Of a stretch of 64,000 bases of DNA, positions 22,304-30,739 are shown piece by piece. The stretch spans positions 50,619 to 114,618 of the forward strand of contig JAWVCW010000029.1 in assembly GCA_033857955.1 (NCBI GenBank). Direction: 5' to 3'. The translations under genes and the position numbers were made by a program. Each line of letters begins with the position of its first letter. The stretch's first letter is position 1. The DNA comes from Gaiellasilicea sp033857955. GTDB taxonomy: Bacteria; Actinomycetota; Thermoleophilia; Gaiellales; Gaiellaceae. The notes beneath the pieces are model-generated. The model was not told where the DNA came from. It was given only the letters and a program-made list of their open reading frames with translations, and ran no database searches.

Positions 22304-25108
22304 ATGTCAGCAGCCCGGAAGCTCGAGCAGATCGGATCACTGCCGAAGCTCGCCGTCGAGGAACTCGAGTTCCGCGTCGCGGCCGCGCAGCCGAACCCGT
22401 CCGAGGTCGGACCCCTCTACAAGGCGGCGTTCCGGACGTCGCGAACGCAGGGCCTACGGGTCGCGACAGCTCTCGCGAAGACGCTGCCGGACATCGACCA
22501 CCACCGCCAGCTCTTCCAGGCGGTAGCCCTCCGCCCCGCCAAGGAGCGGCGAACCCTGATCGACGGCTACCGCAAGGCTGAGCAGGACCGGTGGGTCGTC
22601 CACGCAATCGGCGAGCTCCCCTCCGCTCAGGGCCGGGCGTTGATGAAGGACTTCGTGCTGACGGAGACCGGGAAGAAGGACACGAAGGCATTGCGCGAGG
22701 TGCTCCTCTACCTCGCCGATCTGGGCGCGACGATCGAGACGCGCCCGGTCGAGGACGACCCGAACGACTCGGCGATCGTCGAGCTGGTCACCGACATCGT
22801 CGACGCGGTCAAGCAGGCCGTGGACTCGGTCGTCGACGCGATCAAGAACGCGCTCGAGTCCATCGCGGAGGCGTTCGTCGCCGCGGTCAACTTCACCGTC
22901 GCCCAGATGGCGAACCTCGCCAAGGCGCTGCTTGCTGCGGGCGAGTCGATCTTCAACATCGTCAAGGGCGCGCTCGATGCTGCGATCGCGGACACGCTCG
23001 CGTTCGTGAAGAAGGTCATCCAGGGGATCGTCGACGCGGGCCGCGCGATGTTCCAGGTGCTCGACCAGATCGGGAGCCTGGTCGGCGCCGCGCTCCAGAC
23101 GGTGCTCCGGGCCATCGACCAGCTCGGCCACTCGCTCGGCGAGCTCCTCTCGTGGATGGCGGCGCAGGTCTACGCGACCGTGAAGGAGTTCGCGAAAGCA
23201 CTGATCGCGATCGGCAAGACGATCGGCAATCTGATCAACCAAGCCCTCCAGGCGGGTGCCGCCCTGCTGGAGAAGATGGTGCGGGCGCTCGTCGAGCTCG
23301 GCCGCGCGGCGAGAGAGCTCCTCGAGGAGGCGGCGCGCTTCGCCGCCAACGTCGTCGCGGGCGTCGTTCGGGCGCTCCGGGCGATCGGGAAGGCGGTGGC
23401 CGAGCTGATCGACGCGGTCAAGAACGCGGCGGCCGCGCTGCTGGACGCCGTCGTGAAGGCGCTTGTCGAGGTCGGGAACGCCCTGGTCGATCTCGCGACG
23501 TACATCGCCAACGCGGCCGTCGCGCTCGCCCGGAAGATCGCGCAGGCGGCCCTCCGGTTCGGCGCCGCTCTCGCCGACCTCGTCAGCGCTATCGCGGCGT
23601 GGGGCTTCAACGCGATCAAGCGGATCGTCGAGGCGGCGTTCGACCTCGGCCGAAAGCTGCTCGACGTCATCCGCGAGGGGCTCCGGCTCGCGGGCAACCT
23701 CCTCCGCGACATCGTCAAGGCGGCGGTGCAGCTCGGGAAGACGATCGTCGAGTTCGTCGGCTCGGTGATCGCGTTCACGTACCGGACGGCAGCGCGGCTG
23801 ATCGACGCGATGATCGCCGCAGGCCTGAAGATCGCGGACATGCTCGCGCAGGCGCTGGCGAAGAGCTACTTCGTCTTCCGCAAGATGGTCAACGGGATTC
23901 TCAAGTCGCTCGGCCCCGTCGGCGACATCCTCGACTGGGTGCTGACCCAGGCGGCCGCGGCCGCCGACCGGCTCTACCGGGAGGCGGTGCTCGCGATCCG
24001 GTACGTCAAGAAGAGCGTCGACGAGGTGCTCGAGTGGGCGGCGGCGAAAACGGCTGCGGTCTTCGAGGGCATCGTGAAGGCGATCGAGGCGGCCGGGATC
24101 GCGCTCACCGAGGTGTTCCGGTGGGCCGCCGCGGCGGGCGACGCCGCGCTGGAGCTGCTCGGCGAGGCGACGCAGCGGCTGAAGAACTCGATCAGCTACG
24201 TCCTCACCTGGGTCGCGACGGATGCGATCGACGGGCTGCGGGCGGTCGTCAAGGGACTCCTGAAGGCGGGCGCCGCGGTCGCAGACCTGATCGGCTGGGC
24301 CGTCACCAGGGCGTTCCAGGTCGTGAAGGAAGTCACGGCGGAATTGCTCGCCGCGGGCGCCACGATCGCTCAGCTCGTGAGCGACACGATCCAGCACCCG
24401 CAGCACGCCCTCGACAACCTCACCAAGGCGCTGCGCGAGCTCGGCAAGACGGTCGGCGAGATCGTGCAGTCCGCGTTCGTCCAGCCCACTCGAGACGCGC
24501 AGAAAAAGGTGATCCAGGCGCTGAAGAACATCGGCGAGGGACTGCTGGACGTCCTCAAGGGCGTGATCGAGGCCGGCGTCGGCGCTCTCGACGTGGCGAT
24601 CGCCGTGGTGCTCGAGGTCTTCGGCGTCTTCCGGCCGCTCCGCGCCGAGGAGAAGGCCGACGCGAGGATCGTCTACAAGAACACCGTGCCGCTGGACGAC
24701 GTCCAGGTCTTCGAGGGCTCGTTCATCTCCGGGATGAGCGACTGGTTCCGCGACGAAGCTGTACCGGTCACGACCATGCGGATCATCCACCTGCCCGAGA
24801 ACTACGACACCACGACGAAGAGCCACCGGCACACGCTGATCCACGAGTTCGGCCACGTGTGGCAGGGCGAGAACACCGGCCCCTATTACATGGGACACGC
24901 GCTCTTCTCCCAGACAACGCAGGGGAACGCGGCCTACAACTACGGCGGCGCGGCGGCCCTGACGGCGAATACCAACACCGGCGGCAAGCTCGACCACTTC
25001 AACCCGGAGCAGCAGGCGCAGATCATGGCCGACTACTTCCAGGAGAAGAAGGACGGCAACAGCACGACGGCGTACGACCCGTACATCGCGGAGGTGCAGG
25101 CGGCGTGA
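22304..25108 (+). CDS. Giant amphipathic-helix protein with C-terminal zincin (HEFGH) domain
   Basis: A 934-residue protein I do not recognise as a whole. Residues ~1-140 are a helical N-terminal domain. Residues ~150-775 are near-continuous Ala-rich helix in loosely repeated 20-40 residue units (VKQAVDSVVDAIKNALESIA, VKEFAKALIAIGKTIGNLIN, AVAELIDAVKNAAAALLDAV), without long purely hydrophobic runs. The last ~150 residues form a zinc-peptidase-like domain: HTLIHEFGHVWQ (HEXXH at 847-851) and downstream HFNPEQQAQIMADYF, which may give the third ligand. There is no signal peptide. ATG 22304 follows GGGAGAG. The stop overlaps the next gene (GTGA). This is the first gene of an operon with a gingipain-like protein, ACP and ketosynthases. 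Confidence 0.75.
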   Translation: MSAARKLEQIGSLPKLAVEELEFRVAAAQPNPSEVGPLYKAAFRTSRTQGLRVATALAKTLPDIDHHRQLFQAVALRPAKERRTLIDGYRKAEQDRWVVHAIGELPSAQGRALMKDFVLTETGKKDTKALREVLLYLADLGATIETRPVEDDPNDSAIVELVTDIVDAVKQAVDSVVDAIKNALESIAEAFVAAVNFTVAQMANLAKALLAAGESIFNIVKGALDAAIADTLAFVKKVIQGIVDAGRAMFQVLDQIGSLVGAALQTVLRAIDQLGHSLGELLSWMAAQVYATVKEFAKALIAIGKTIGNLINQALQAGAALLEKMVRALVELGRAARELLEEAARFAANVVAGVVRALRAIGKAVAELIDAVKNAAAALLDAVVKALVEVGNALVDLATYIANAAVALARKIAQAALRFGAALADLVSAIAAWGFNAIKRIVEAAFDLGRKLLDVIREGLRLAGNLLRDIVKAAVQLGKTIVEFVGSVIAFTYRTAARLIDAMIAAGLKIADMLAQALAKSYFVFRKMVNGILKSLGPVGDILDWVLTQAAAAADRLYREAVLAIRYVKKSVDEVLEWAAAKTAAVFEGIVKAIEAAGIALTEVFRWAAAAGDAALELLGEATQRLKNSISYVLTWVATDAIDGLRAVVKGLLKAGAAVADLIGWAVTRAFQVVKEVTAELLAAGATIAQLVSDTIQHPQHALDNLTKALRELGKTVGEIVQSAFVQPTRDAQKKVIQALKNIGEGLLDVLKGVIEAGVGALDVAIAVVLEVFGVFRPLRAEEKADARIVYKNTVPLDDVQVFEGSFISGMSDWFRDEAVPVTTMRIIHLPENYDTTTKSHRHTLIHEFGHVWQGENTGPYYMGHALFSQTTQGNAAYNYGGAAALTANTNTGGKLDHFNPEQQAQIMADYFQEKKDGNSTTAYDPYIAEVQAA

Positions 25109-26022
25109 CCTTCGTCGTCGCGGCACCGGGAGCGGCCCTCGGGCCGCTCCGCCCGCTCCTGCGGGAGCACGAGCGCGTTCGCGAGGTGCGGGTGGTGGAG
25201 CCCGGGCCCGTCGAGGCTCTGTGTGAGGAGGCGGCCGGCGCCGAGGGGCTGCTGCTCATCGGCGACCGCCGGCGTGCGCCGCGCACCGCGCTGCCCGGCC
25301 CGTTCATCGTCGATCCGTCGGGGCGGCCGGTGCCGGCGGGCTGGCTGCCGGATCTCGGCTCGGGTCTCGACGTGTTCGCCAAGGCGGCGGCGCGGGTCCA
25401 GCGCCGCTCGGGACCGCCGGGCCCGCTCGCGGTGCTCGGGCAGTGGGAGCCACGCTACGTTCAGCTCGCCGGGCGCCTCGAGGCGAACCTCCGCCGCGGA
25501 GGCGACCCTCCGTTCCCGGTCCTCCGCTGGACGTCCGAGCGGATCACGCGGTCCGACCTCGTCGAGGGACTGCGTCTCGGCCTCGGAGTCGGCATCTACT
25601 TCGGGCACGGCCGTCCGTCGGGCTGGGCCGGCTACCACGGCCTCCGCGCCCGCCACCTCGTCGAGGTGGCCGGGGAACCGCTCGGCGTGCTCTTCTCGGT
25701 CACGTGCCTGACGGCCAACCGCTGGCGGGTGGGGCTCTCCTTCTCCGAGGCCGTCGTCACCGGCGGAGCCACTGCAGCCGCGGTCGGCGCCGTGGATCTC
25801 GTTGCGCACGTGGACAACATGCGCTGGATGCTGGGTCTCGCAGACGCGCTCCGCTCCGGCGAGTCCCGGCTCGGCCCTGCTCTCCTCGCCGCGTCGACGC
25901 AGTCGGTCTCGCAGACGCCGTACCGCATCGTCGGCGACCCGCTCGCGCTCCTGGCCGGCACCGCTGAGGGCGCCCGCCGGGCCGAGCGTGTCTTCGCGCC
26001 GGCGCCGGAGCTCGCAGCTTGA
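25105..26022 (+). CDS. Gingipain/caspase-like (clan CD) peptidase-fold protein
   Basis: A 305-residue protein. The C-terminal half has the His and Cys of a clan CD peptidase in the expected order: VGIYFGHGRPSGW (His168) and, about 30 residues on, LGVLFSVTCLTANRW (Cys201), close to the GHG..W and C patterns of C25 peptidases. The N-terminal ~150 residues are an alpha/beta region (LAVLGQWEPRYVQLAGRLEA). No signal peptide, unlike secreted gingipains, so an intracellular processing role is likely. The GTG start overlaps the stop of the zincin gene and the stop overlaps the ACP start. Confidence 0.7.
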   Translation: MTFVVAAPGAALGPLRPLLREHERVREVRVVEPGPVEALCEEAAGAEGLLLIGDRRRAPRTALPGPFIVDPSGRPVPAGWLPDLGSGLDVFAKAAARVQRRSGPPGPLAVLGQWEPRYVQLAGRLEANLRRGGDPPFPVLRWTSERITRSDLVEGLRLGLGVGIYFGHGRPSGWAGYHGLRARHLVEVAGEPLGVLFSVTCLTANRWRVGLSFSEAVVTGGATAAAVGAVDLVAHVDNMRWMLGLADALRSGESRLGPALLAASTQSVSQTPYRIVGDPLALLAGTAEGARRAERVFAPAPELAA

Positions 26023-26285
26023 TCGAAGACGTGATCGAGGACGAGCTCCGCGCGACTGTCGCGGAGGTCGCTGAGATCGACCCGGACACCGTCGATCTGA
26101 GCGGAACGCTCGCCGACGCGGGCGTCGACTCGTTGATGGCGATGGAGATCGCCGTCGACGTCGAGCGGCGCTACGGGCTCAGCTTCACCGTCGAGGAGCT
26201 GAAGGGAATAACGACCTTCGGCAGCCTCGTCGAACTGACGCGGGCGCGGTTGGCCGAACAGGAGGCCGCATCGAGCGGGCAGTGA
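26019..26285 (+). CDS. Acyl carrier protein
   Basis: An 88-residue carrier protein. LADAGVDSLMAMEIAVDVER has the phosphopantetheine-accepting Ser38 in the DSL context, with helix I before it (IEDELRATVAEVAEIDPDTV) and the YGLSFTVEELKGITTFGSLV recognition region after it. The start is TTG 26019, overlapping the stop of the upstream gene (TTGA), and its stop overlaps the GTG of the ketosynthase, so carrier and synthase are translationally coupled. It probably carries the acyl chain extended or transferred by the neighbouring synthase. Confidence 0.92.
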   Translation: MIEDVIEDELRATVAEVAEIDPDTVDLSGTLADAGVDSLMAMEIAVDVERRYGLSFTVEELKGITTFGSLVELTRARLAEQEAASSGQ

Positions 26286-27445
26286 TCACCGGTCTCGGAG
26301 TCGTCTCGCCGGTCGGCGTCGGCGTAAAGACCTTCTGGGCGGCTCTGCTCGCGGGAACAACCGGCGTGGCCGAGGTCGAGTCGTTCGACATCTCTCCTTT
26401 TCCGGTCCGGATCGGCTGCGAGGTTCGCGGCCTCGCGCTCGAGAGCACCAGCCGGCCGCAGCCGGGACGCGCCGCGCTGCTCGCGGCGGCCGCCGGGCGC
26501 CAGGCGCTCGCGCAGGCCGGCCTCGCCGGAGCGAACGTCGCTCTCTCCATCGGCACCACGATGGGCGAGAGCTGCTGGCTCGAGGCGTGGGATGCGGCCG
26601 ACGTACGCGCAGGCACCGTTCCGGCGGAGGAGCTCGTCCGTTCCGGTCCGGACCAGGTTGGCCGGGACATCGCGGCCGAGCTGGGCCTCGGCGGGCAGGT
26701 AACCGTGCTCGCCGGAGCGTGCGCGGCAGGGAACTACGCCCTCGGCCACGCGCTCGACCTCGTGCGGCTCGGACGGGCAGACGTGGTTCTCGCCGGTGGA
26801 ACCGACGCGTTCTCGCGCGTCGCGTATACGGGCTTCGCACGGCTCGGAGCGCTCGCGGCGGAGGCCTGCCGGCCGTTCAGCGCCAACCGAGACGGGCTCG
26901 TGCTCGGCGAGGGAGCCGCGCTCCTCGTCGTCGAATCGGCGGCGCGGGCCGCAGCGCGCGGCGCCACGCCGCTCGCCGAGCTGGCGGGCATCGGCCTCTC
27001 CTGCGACGCGTTTCACATCGTCACCCCCGACCCGCAGGGGCACGGGGCCGCACGGGCGATGGCTGCGGCCCTCGAGGACGCCGGTGTCGACCCCGGCGAG
27101 GTCGGTTATCTCTCGGCCCACGGCACCGGTACACCCGCCAACGACCGCGCCGAGGTCACGGCCGCCCGCGCCGTCTTCGGGAAGGGCGGGCCGCCGATGA
27201 GCTCGATCAAGGCGCTCACCGGCCACGGGCTCGGGGCCGCGAGCGCACTCGAGGCCGTCGCCTGCGTGCAGGCGCTCCGGGAGCAAATGGCTCCGCCCAC
27301 CTGGAACTTCACCCAAGCCGATCCGGACTGCGACTGGGACATCGTCCCGAACGAGCCGCGAGAGCTGGAGCTCGGCGCCGTCCTCAGCAACGCCTACGCC
27401 TTCGGCGGCGCCAACGCGTCGCTCGTGCTGCGGGCGGCCGCCTGA
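26282..27445 (+). CDS. Beta-ketoacyl-ACP synthase (KAS II/FabF-like), complete triad
   Basis: A 387-residue condensing enzyme. The Cys-His-His triad is complete: Cys147 in LAGACAAGNYALGHA, His280 in SAHGTGTPANDRAE and His315 in KALTGHGLGAASALEA. GVVSPVGVG near the start and YAFGGANASLVLR at the end are family marks. It should condense malonyl-ACP with an acyl chain held on the adjacent ACP. No ketoreductase, dehydratase, acyltransferase or thioesterase is in the cluster, so the product cannot be guessed. Four-nt overlap with the ACP gene. Confidence 0.92.
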   Translation: MITGLGVVSPVGVGVKTFWAALLAGTTGVAEVESFDISPFPVRIGCEVRGLALESTSRPQPGRAALLAAAAGRQALAQAGLAGANVALSIGTTMGESCWLEAWDAADVRAGTVPAEELVRSGPDQVGRDIAAELGLGGQVTVLAGACAAGNYALGHALDLVRLGRADVVLAGGTDAFSRVAYTGFARLGALAAEACRPFSANRDGLVLGEGAALLVVESAARAAARGATPLAELAGIGLSCDAFHIVTPDPQGHGAARAMAAALEDAGVDPGEVGYLSAHGTGTPANDRAEVTAARAVFGKGGPPMSSIKALTGHGLGAASALEAVACVQALREQMAPPTWNFTQADPDCDWDIVPNEPRELELGAVLSNAYAFGGANASLVLRAAA

Positions 27446-27446
27446 G

Positions 27447-28097
27447 ATGGCGGCCGTGCTCGGAGCCGGTTGGATCACCCCCGACCGCAACTTCGACGTC
27501 GCCGAGCACCTGGAGCTGCGCGGCCTGCGTCCCCTCGCCCGCGCGAGCCGGCTCGCCTGCGTCGCCGCCGCGGCGGCGCTCCGCCATCCGGAGCCGCTTC
27601 CAGCCGAGCCGGAGCGCTGCGCCGTCGTGCTCGGGACCCGGTTCGCAAGCATCGAGCCGCTCGTCGAGTTCAACCGCGTCGCCGTCACGGATGGGCCCGG
27701 CCTCGTCAACCCATCGAGCTTCCCGAACGTCGTCGTCAACGCGCACGCGGGGTACCTGGGGATCCTCTTCGGGTTGGCCGGTCCGAACGTGACCTTGTGC
27801 GGGGAAACGGCAGGGCTGGAGGCGCTCGGCCAGGCGTTCGACCTGCTCGAGCTCGGCCGCGCCGACGCGGTACTCGCCGGCGGCGTCGAGGCCTACGGCG
27901 AGACGCTCTTCGAAGGGCTGCGCCGGGCGGGAGCTGACGAGCCCGCGGAAGCCGCGGCCTTCCTCCTGCTCGCTCAGGATGGTCCGGGCCCCAGACTCGA
28001 TCGCGCCGACGTCGACGCGGCCGTCGCAGCGGGCGGTGGAGGCGCAGCGGGCGCTCTTGCCGCCGTGCTCGCGCTCGACCCCACCGCCTACGCCTAA
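27447..28097 (+). CDS. Truncated ketosynthase-like protein, chain-length-factor-like, nucleophile replaced
   Basis: A 216-residue protein aligned with the N-terminal half of the ketosynthase next to it. FDLLELGRADAVLAGGVEAY matches LDLVRLGRADVVLAGGTDAF of the neighbour. Counting back from there, the catalytic Cys147 of the neighbour falls on Glu120 (CGETAGLEALGQA). The half with the two His residues is missing. Loss of Cys with retained fold recalls KS-beta (chain length factor) partners of type II polyketide synthases, where Gln is usual. It probably forms a non-catalytic heterodimer with the complete synthase. Starts 1 nt after it. Confidence 0.78.
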   Translation: MAAVLGAGWITPDRNFDVAEHLELRGLRPLARASRLACVAAAAALRHPEPLPAEPERCAVVLGTRFASIEPLVEFNRVAVTDGPGLVNPSSFPNVVVNAHAGYLGILFGLAGPNVTLCGETAGLEALGQAFDLLELGRADAVLAGGVEAYGETLFEGLRRAGADEPAEAAAFLLLAQDGPGPRLDRADVDAAVAAGGGGAAGALAAVLALDPTAYA

Positions 28098-28546
28098 GCA
28101 GCTCCCTGCCCGAGCGGGCCAAGGGCCAGTGCGAAGACGAGCACGCCGACGACGACGCCCGCTGTAATCGTCCAGAGGCCGATGGCCCATCGCGGTGCGC
28201 GTCGCGTGCGGGTGATCCGCCAGGCTGTCGCGGCGGCGACCGCCCCGGCGCAGGTGACGTACATGAGCCTCGCCCAGCCCGTGTCGCTGTCGCTTCCGGC
28301 CGTGACGCCGTGGATGACGGCGAGCGACCAGACGAGGAAGTCGACCATGTGCGCGCGGCGCCAGAAGGTGTACGGCAGCCGCTTGCGGAAGCGGTTCGTG
28401 ACGGCGATCGCGAGCCGCAGCTCGGCGGCGACGACCCCGAGCGCCGTCCAGAAGGGCCGATACGGAGCCGCGCCGGGAACGAGCCGATCCGTGAGATGCA
28501 GCGCCCGCGCCTGCGAGGCGCGTCGAGGCGCTAAGACGGACCCCAA
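28094..28546 (-). CDS. Ferric reductase-like transmembrane protein, N-terminally short
   Basis: A 150-residue membrane protein matching the second half of actinobacterial ferric-reductase-like heme membrane domains: ASPYRPxW-like APYRPFWTALG, RKRLPYTFWRRAH, SLAVIHGVTAGSDSDTGWAR, then two further helices. The usual first two helices with their heme His are missing. The start is probably TTG 28546, which overlaps the end of the DUF5996 gene. It may be a truncated gene or work with a partner. Tail-to-tail 4-nt overlap with the ketosynthase-like gene. Confidence 0.65.
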   Translation of the reverse strand: MGSVLAPRRASQARALHLTDRLVPGAAPYRPFWTALGVVAAELRLAIAVTNRFRKRLPYTFWRRAHMVDFLVWSLAVIHGVTAGSDSDTGWARLMYVTCAGAVAAATAWRITRTRRAPRWAIGLWTITAGVVVGVLVFALALGPLGQGAA

Positions 28547-29406
28547 CCTGCGAAGTGGGCGCCTGCCTGGTACGTCGTCTCGAGAAAGTCGAGCAACGCA
28601 CGCCGCGGGTCGGCGGCCGTTCTCACCGCCTCGTAGGGAAGCAGGAATTCGCCCAACTCGACGCTCCAGCGCGCTGCCGCCGGCTCGATCTCGGCCTGCT
28701 CGATCCCGTCGGGGCGCGGGTACGTGTAGGCGAAGAAGGCCGGCTCGGTCAGCCTTGCGTCGCCGGGCCAGAAGCCCGCGCCGGCCTGCTCAGCGTCGCC
28801 CCCGTAGCGCGTGATCACATCGGCATCGGGAGGCGGGGTGACCGGCCGACCCGAGAAGCGGTAGTACGCGAGGTCGAACGAGCCCCAGTAGAACTGCACG
28901 GGCGAGGTCTTGCCCGGGAACTGCGCCCGGTGCTCCTTCAGCACGGCGTCGGCCGAGACGAGCGCCCGCCAGAACCGGTTCGCGAGCTCGGGCTCGTAGC
29001 TCGCATGCTCGACATCGTCGGGAAACGGAATCGGGTTCGGCACCTCTGACGGCACCTCGGTGATCGTCACAGGAACACCGGCATCGGCCAGTGCCGCCAT
29101 GAACTCGTCGTAGAAGGCGGCGACGCTGCGCGGCTCCAGCTGGATCCGCTTGACCGATCCGCGCACCGTGCGCACGGCGGCGACGTGGTCGACGAAGTCG
29201 ACGTCGATGTCGAAGACGCCGGCCGGATGCGGAATCGGCGACGTGTTCAGCCCGCGGGCGGTGACGTACAGCGGCACCTGTCCCCACTGGGGCTCCATCG
29301 GTGCCAGCGCGAGCCGGACCTTCCCGACGATCTGCAGGTACATGTGCAGCGTGTCGCGGGTCGCGCGCCACGCCTCGTACGGGAGCTCCGGCCAGGACCC
29401 TTGCAT
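28531..29406 (-). CDS. DUF5996-family protein
   Basis: A 291-residue soluble protein with the DUF5996 pattern: WPELPYEAWRATRDTLHMYL at the start, QIVGKVRLALAP, WGQVPLYVTARGLNTSPIP, and the central PVQFYWGSFDLAYYRFSGR followed by GFWPGDARLTEPAFFAYTYP. Function of the family is unknown. ATG 29406. The small membrane redox gene follows and overlaps its end. Confidence 0.8.
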   Translation of the reverse strand: MQGSWPELPYEAWRATRDTLHMYLQIVGKVRLALAPMEPQWGQVPLYVTARGLNTSPIPHPAGVFDIDVDFVDHVAAVRTVRGSVKRIQLEPRSVAAFYDEFMAALADAGVPVTITEVPSEVPNPIPFPDDVEHASYEPELANRFWRALVSADAVLKEHRAQFPGKTSPVQFYWGSFDLAYYRFSGRPVTPPPDADVITRYGGDAEQAGAGFWPGDARLTEPAFFAYTYPRPDGIEQAEIEPAAARWSVELGEFLLPYEAVRTAADPRRALLDFLETTYQAGAHFAGWGPS

Positions 29407-29579
29407 TGCGGTTCGGGAAGTGTGGCAGCAGCGGGCTTCCAGCCGAGTCGCCGCCTTCTGACGTCTGGGCTACAGTTTCATCGCTCAGACGAGAGGCTGC
29501 TTCGGCCGCACTCAACCTCTCAGGCCGCACTCAACCCGAGTACCAGAACGTTCAGTTCGAGCGTCGGAACGCCGAGACG

Positions 29580-29924
29580 ATGCGAGAGCGCGAGCGCATG
29601 CAGGCCATTGCCGAGGCGACACGGCTCCAGACGGACGCGATCCTCCTCGACCTCGCGATGCCGAACCTCAGCGGCCTCGAAGCGCTGCTGGGACTCCGGC
29701 GCGCTCCACTCGACGCCCGAATCGTCGTCTTCGCCGGTTTCGCCGGCGCGAACGTCGCCGAGCAGGTCCTGGCGCTCGGAGCAGCGAGCTGTGTAGAGAA
29801 AGGTGCGTCCAAGGACACCCTCATCGCGGCAATCGAGCCCGACGGAGGTTGCGCCGGTCACGCAGGCCGCGTCCGCCTCGCCGTAGGGCTCAAGTTGGCG
29901 CCTTGGCCGTCCGATTCATGCTGT
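29580..29924 (+). pseudogene. Response-regulator receiver remnant
   Basis: The frame carries the second half of a receiver domain: LQTDAILLDLAMPNLSGLEA (phospho-acceptor Asp), VVFAGFAGANVAEQVLALGA and the Lys in CVEKGASKDTLIAAI. The N-terminal acidic pair and first beta strand are missing, and no output domain follows. After the receiver the frame becomes low-complexity (GGCAGHAGRVRLAVGLKLAP) before running into a separate small membrane protein. A 14-bp tandem duplication (29504-29517 and 29523-29536) lies upstream. I read it as a decayed gene, though a short single-domain protein is possible. Confidence 0.5.
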
Positions 29925-30089
29925 GTGGGTCGGTCGCTGATCGGAATGTGCGCCGGGTTCGGGCTGTTCGCAGGCGGCTACGTGCCCGAGCTTTGGGGCG
30001 CCTCCAGCTTCTCCCTCGCGTCGCTTGTCGCCGGCTTCCTGGGCGGGCTCGCGGGCATCTGGCTGGGCGTCCGCTTGTCCGACGTCTGA
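29925..30089 (+). CDS. Small membrane protein, 54 residues
   Basis: Two hydrophobic stretches, IGMCAGFGLFAGGYVPELWG and SLASLVAGFLGGLAGIWLGV, match a common pattern of ~50-residue bacterial membrane proteins (GGYVPxLWG...GGxxGIWLG). It is in frame with the receiver remnant upstream; a GTG at 29925 or ATG at 29946 would start it alone. No strong ribosome binding site. Function unknown. The gene converges with the TetR gene. Confidence 0.5.
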   Translation: MGRSLIGMCAGFGLFAGGYVPELWGASSFSLASLVAGFLGGLAGIWLGVRLSDV

Positions 30090-30096
30090 GGCACGG

Positions 30097-30663
30097 CTAC
30101 TCCTCCGACCGTCTGCGGGGACGTGCACCCTCGAGGAAGAAGGAGGCGAGTGTTGCGGCAGCCTCTTCGATCCCGAGTTCTCGTTGCAGGCCTGCCTGGA
30201 GGGCGCCGGTGATGACGCTGCCGAAGAGCTGAAGCTGGGCCTGGGGACCGAGGTCGGAGCGGAGAACGCCGTCCCGGATCCCGCGCTCGAAGAGGGTGCG
30301 GAGTGGGCCGCCGAGCCGGCGTTCGGCCTCGCCCGGGTCCGCCTTGACGCGTTCGCGGACGAGGACGACATAGCGGTCGGTGACGGTGAGGAAGACGCGT
30401 GCCAGGCGCTCGATCCCCTCGACGACAGTGGTGTGCTCGAGACCCGCGTCGGCGACTCGTTCGGCGATCTCATCGAGCGCCTGCTCGGCGAGCGCTGCGA
30501 GCAGCGCTTCTCGAGTCGGATAGTGACGGTAGAGCGTGGCGCGCCCGACGCCGGCGGCGGCAGCGATCTCGACCATGCTTGCATCACCCTCGGCGAGTAG
30601 GCGCGCTGCTGTCTCGAGGATGGCTCCGCTCGTCTTCAGATGGGGATTGCCCGACGCCGACAT
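30097..30663 (-). CDS. TetR-family transcriptional regulator
   Basis: A 188-residue repressor. HTH region: ILETAARLLAEGDASMVEIA followed by GVGRATLYRHYPTREALLAA, the TetR recognition helix. The C-terminal ~130 residues are the helical ligand-binding/dimer domain (TAGAL-type: GSVITGALQAGLQRELG). Divergent from the DHA2 exporter with 76 bp between the starts, where a palindrome lies, so it probably represses that exporter and itself. Confidence 0.9.
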   Translation of the reverse strand: MSASGNPHLKTSGAILETAARLLAEGDASMVEIAAAAGVGRATLYRHYPTREALLAALAEQALDEIAERVADAGLEHTTVVEGIERLARVFLTVTDRYVVLVRERVKADPGEAERRLGGPLRTLFERGIRDGVLRSDLGPQAQLQLFGSVITGALQAGLQRELGIEEAAATLASFFLEGARPRRRSEE

Positions 30664-30685
30664 CGGTGAAGCATAGCCTCTCGAT

Positions 30686-30701
30686 GAGACAGATATGTCT
30701 C
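30686..30701. promoter_or_regulatory. Candidate TetR operator
   Basis: GAGACA-GATA-TGTCTC is a 6-bp inverted repeat in the intergenic region between the divergent TetR and DHA2 genes. The half-site TATGTCT recurs at 30716-30722, 22 bp away. Confidence 0.55.
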
Positions 30702-30739
30702 TGTTACGATACGTGTATGTCTGAGGCAGCGACGGCCGG

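Noticed and set aside
22454..25126. An 890-codon open frame on the minus strand opposite the giant helical protein.
   Set aside because: Arg/Asp/Leu-rich shadow caused by high GC; the plus-strand frame has a ribosome binding site, folded motifs (HEFGH) and operon overlaps.
22304..28097. Contractile injection system cargo locus, suggested by the zincin-ended protein.
   Set aside because: No sheath, tube, baseplate or AAA+ genes of such systems are in the window.
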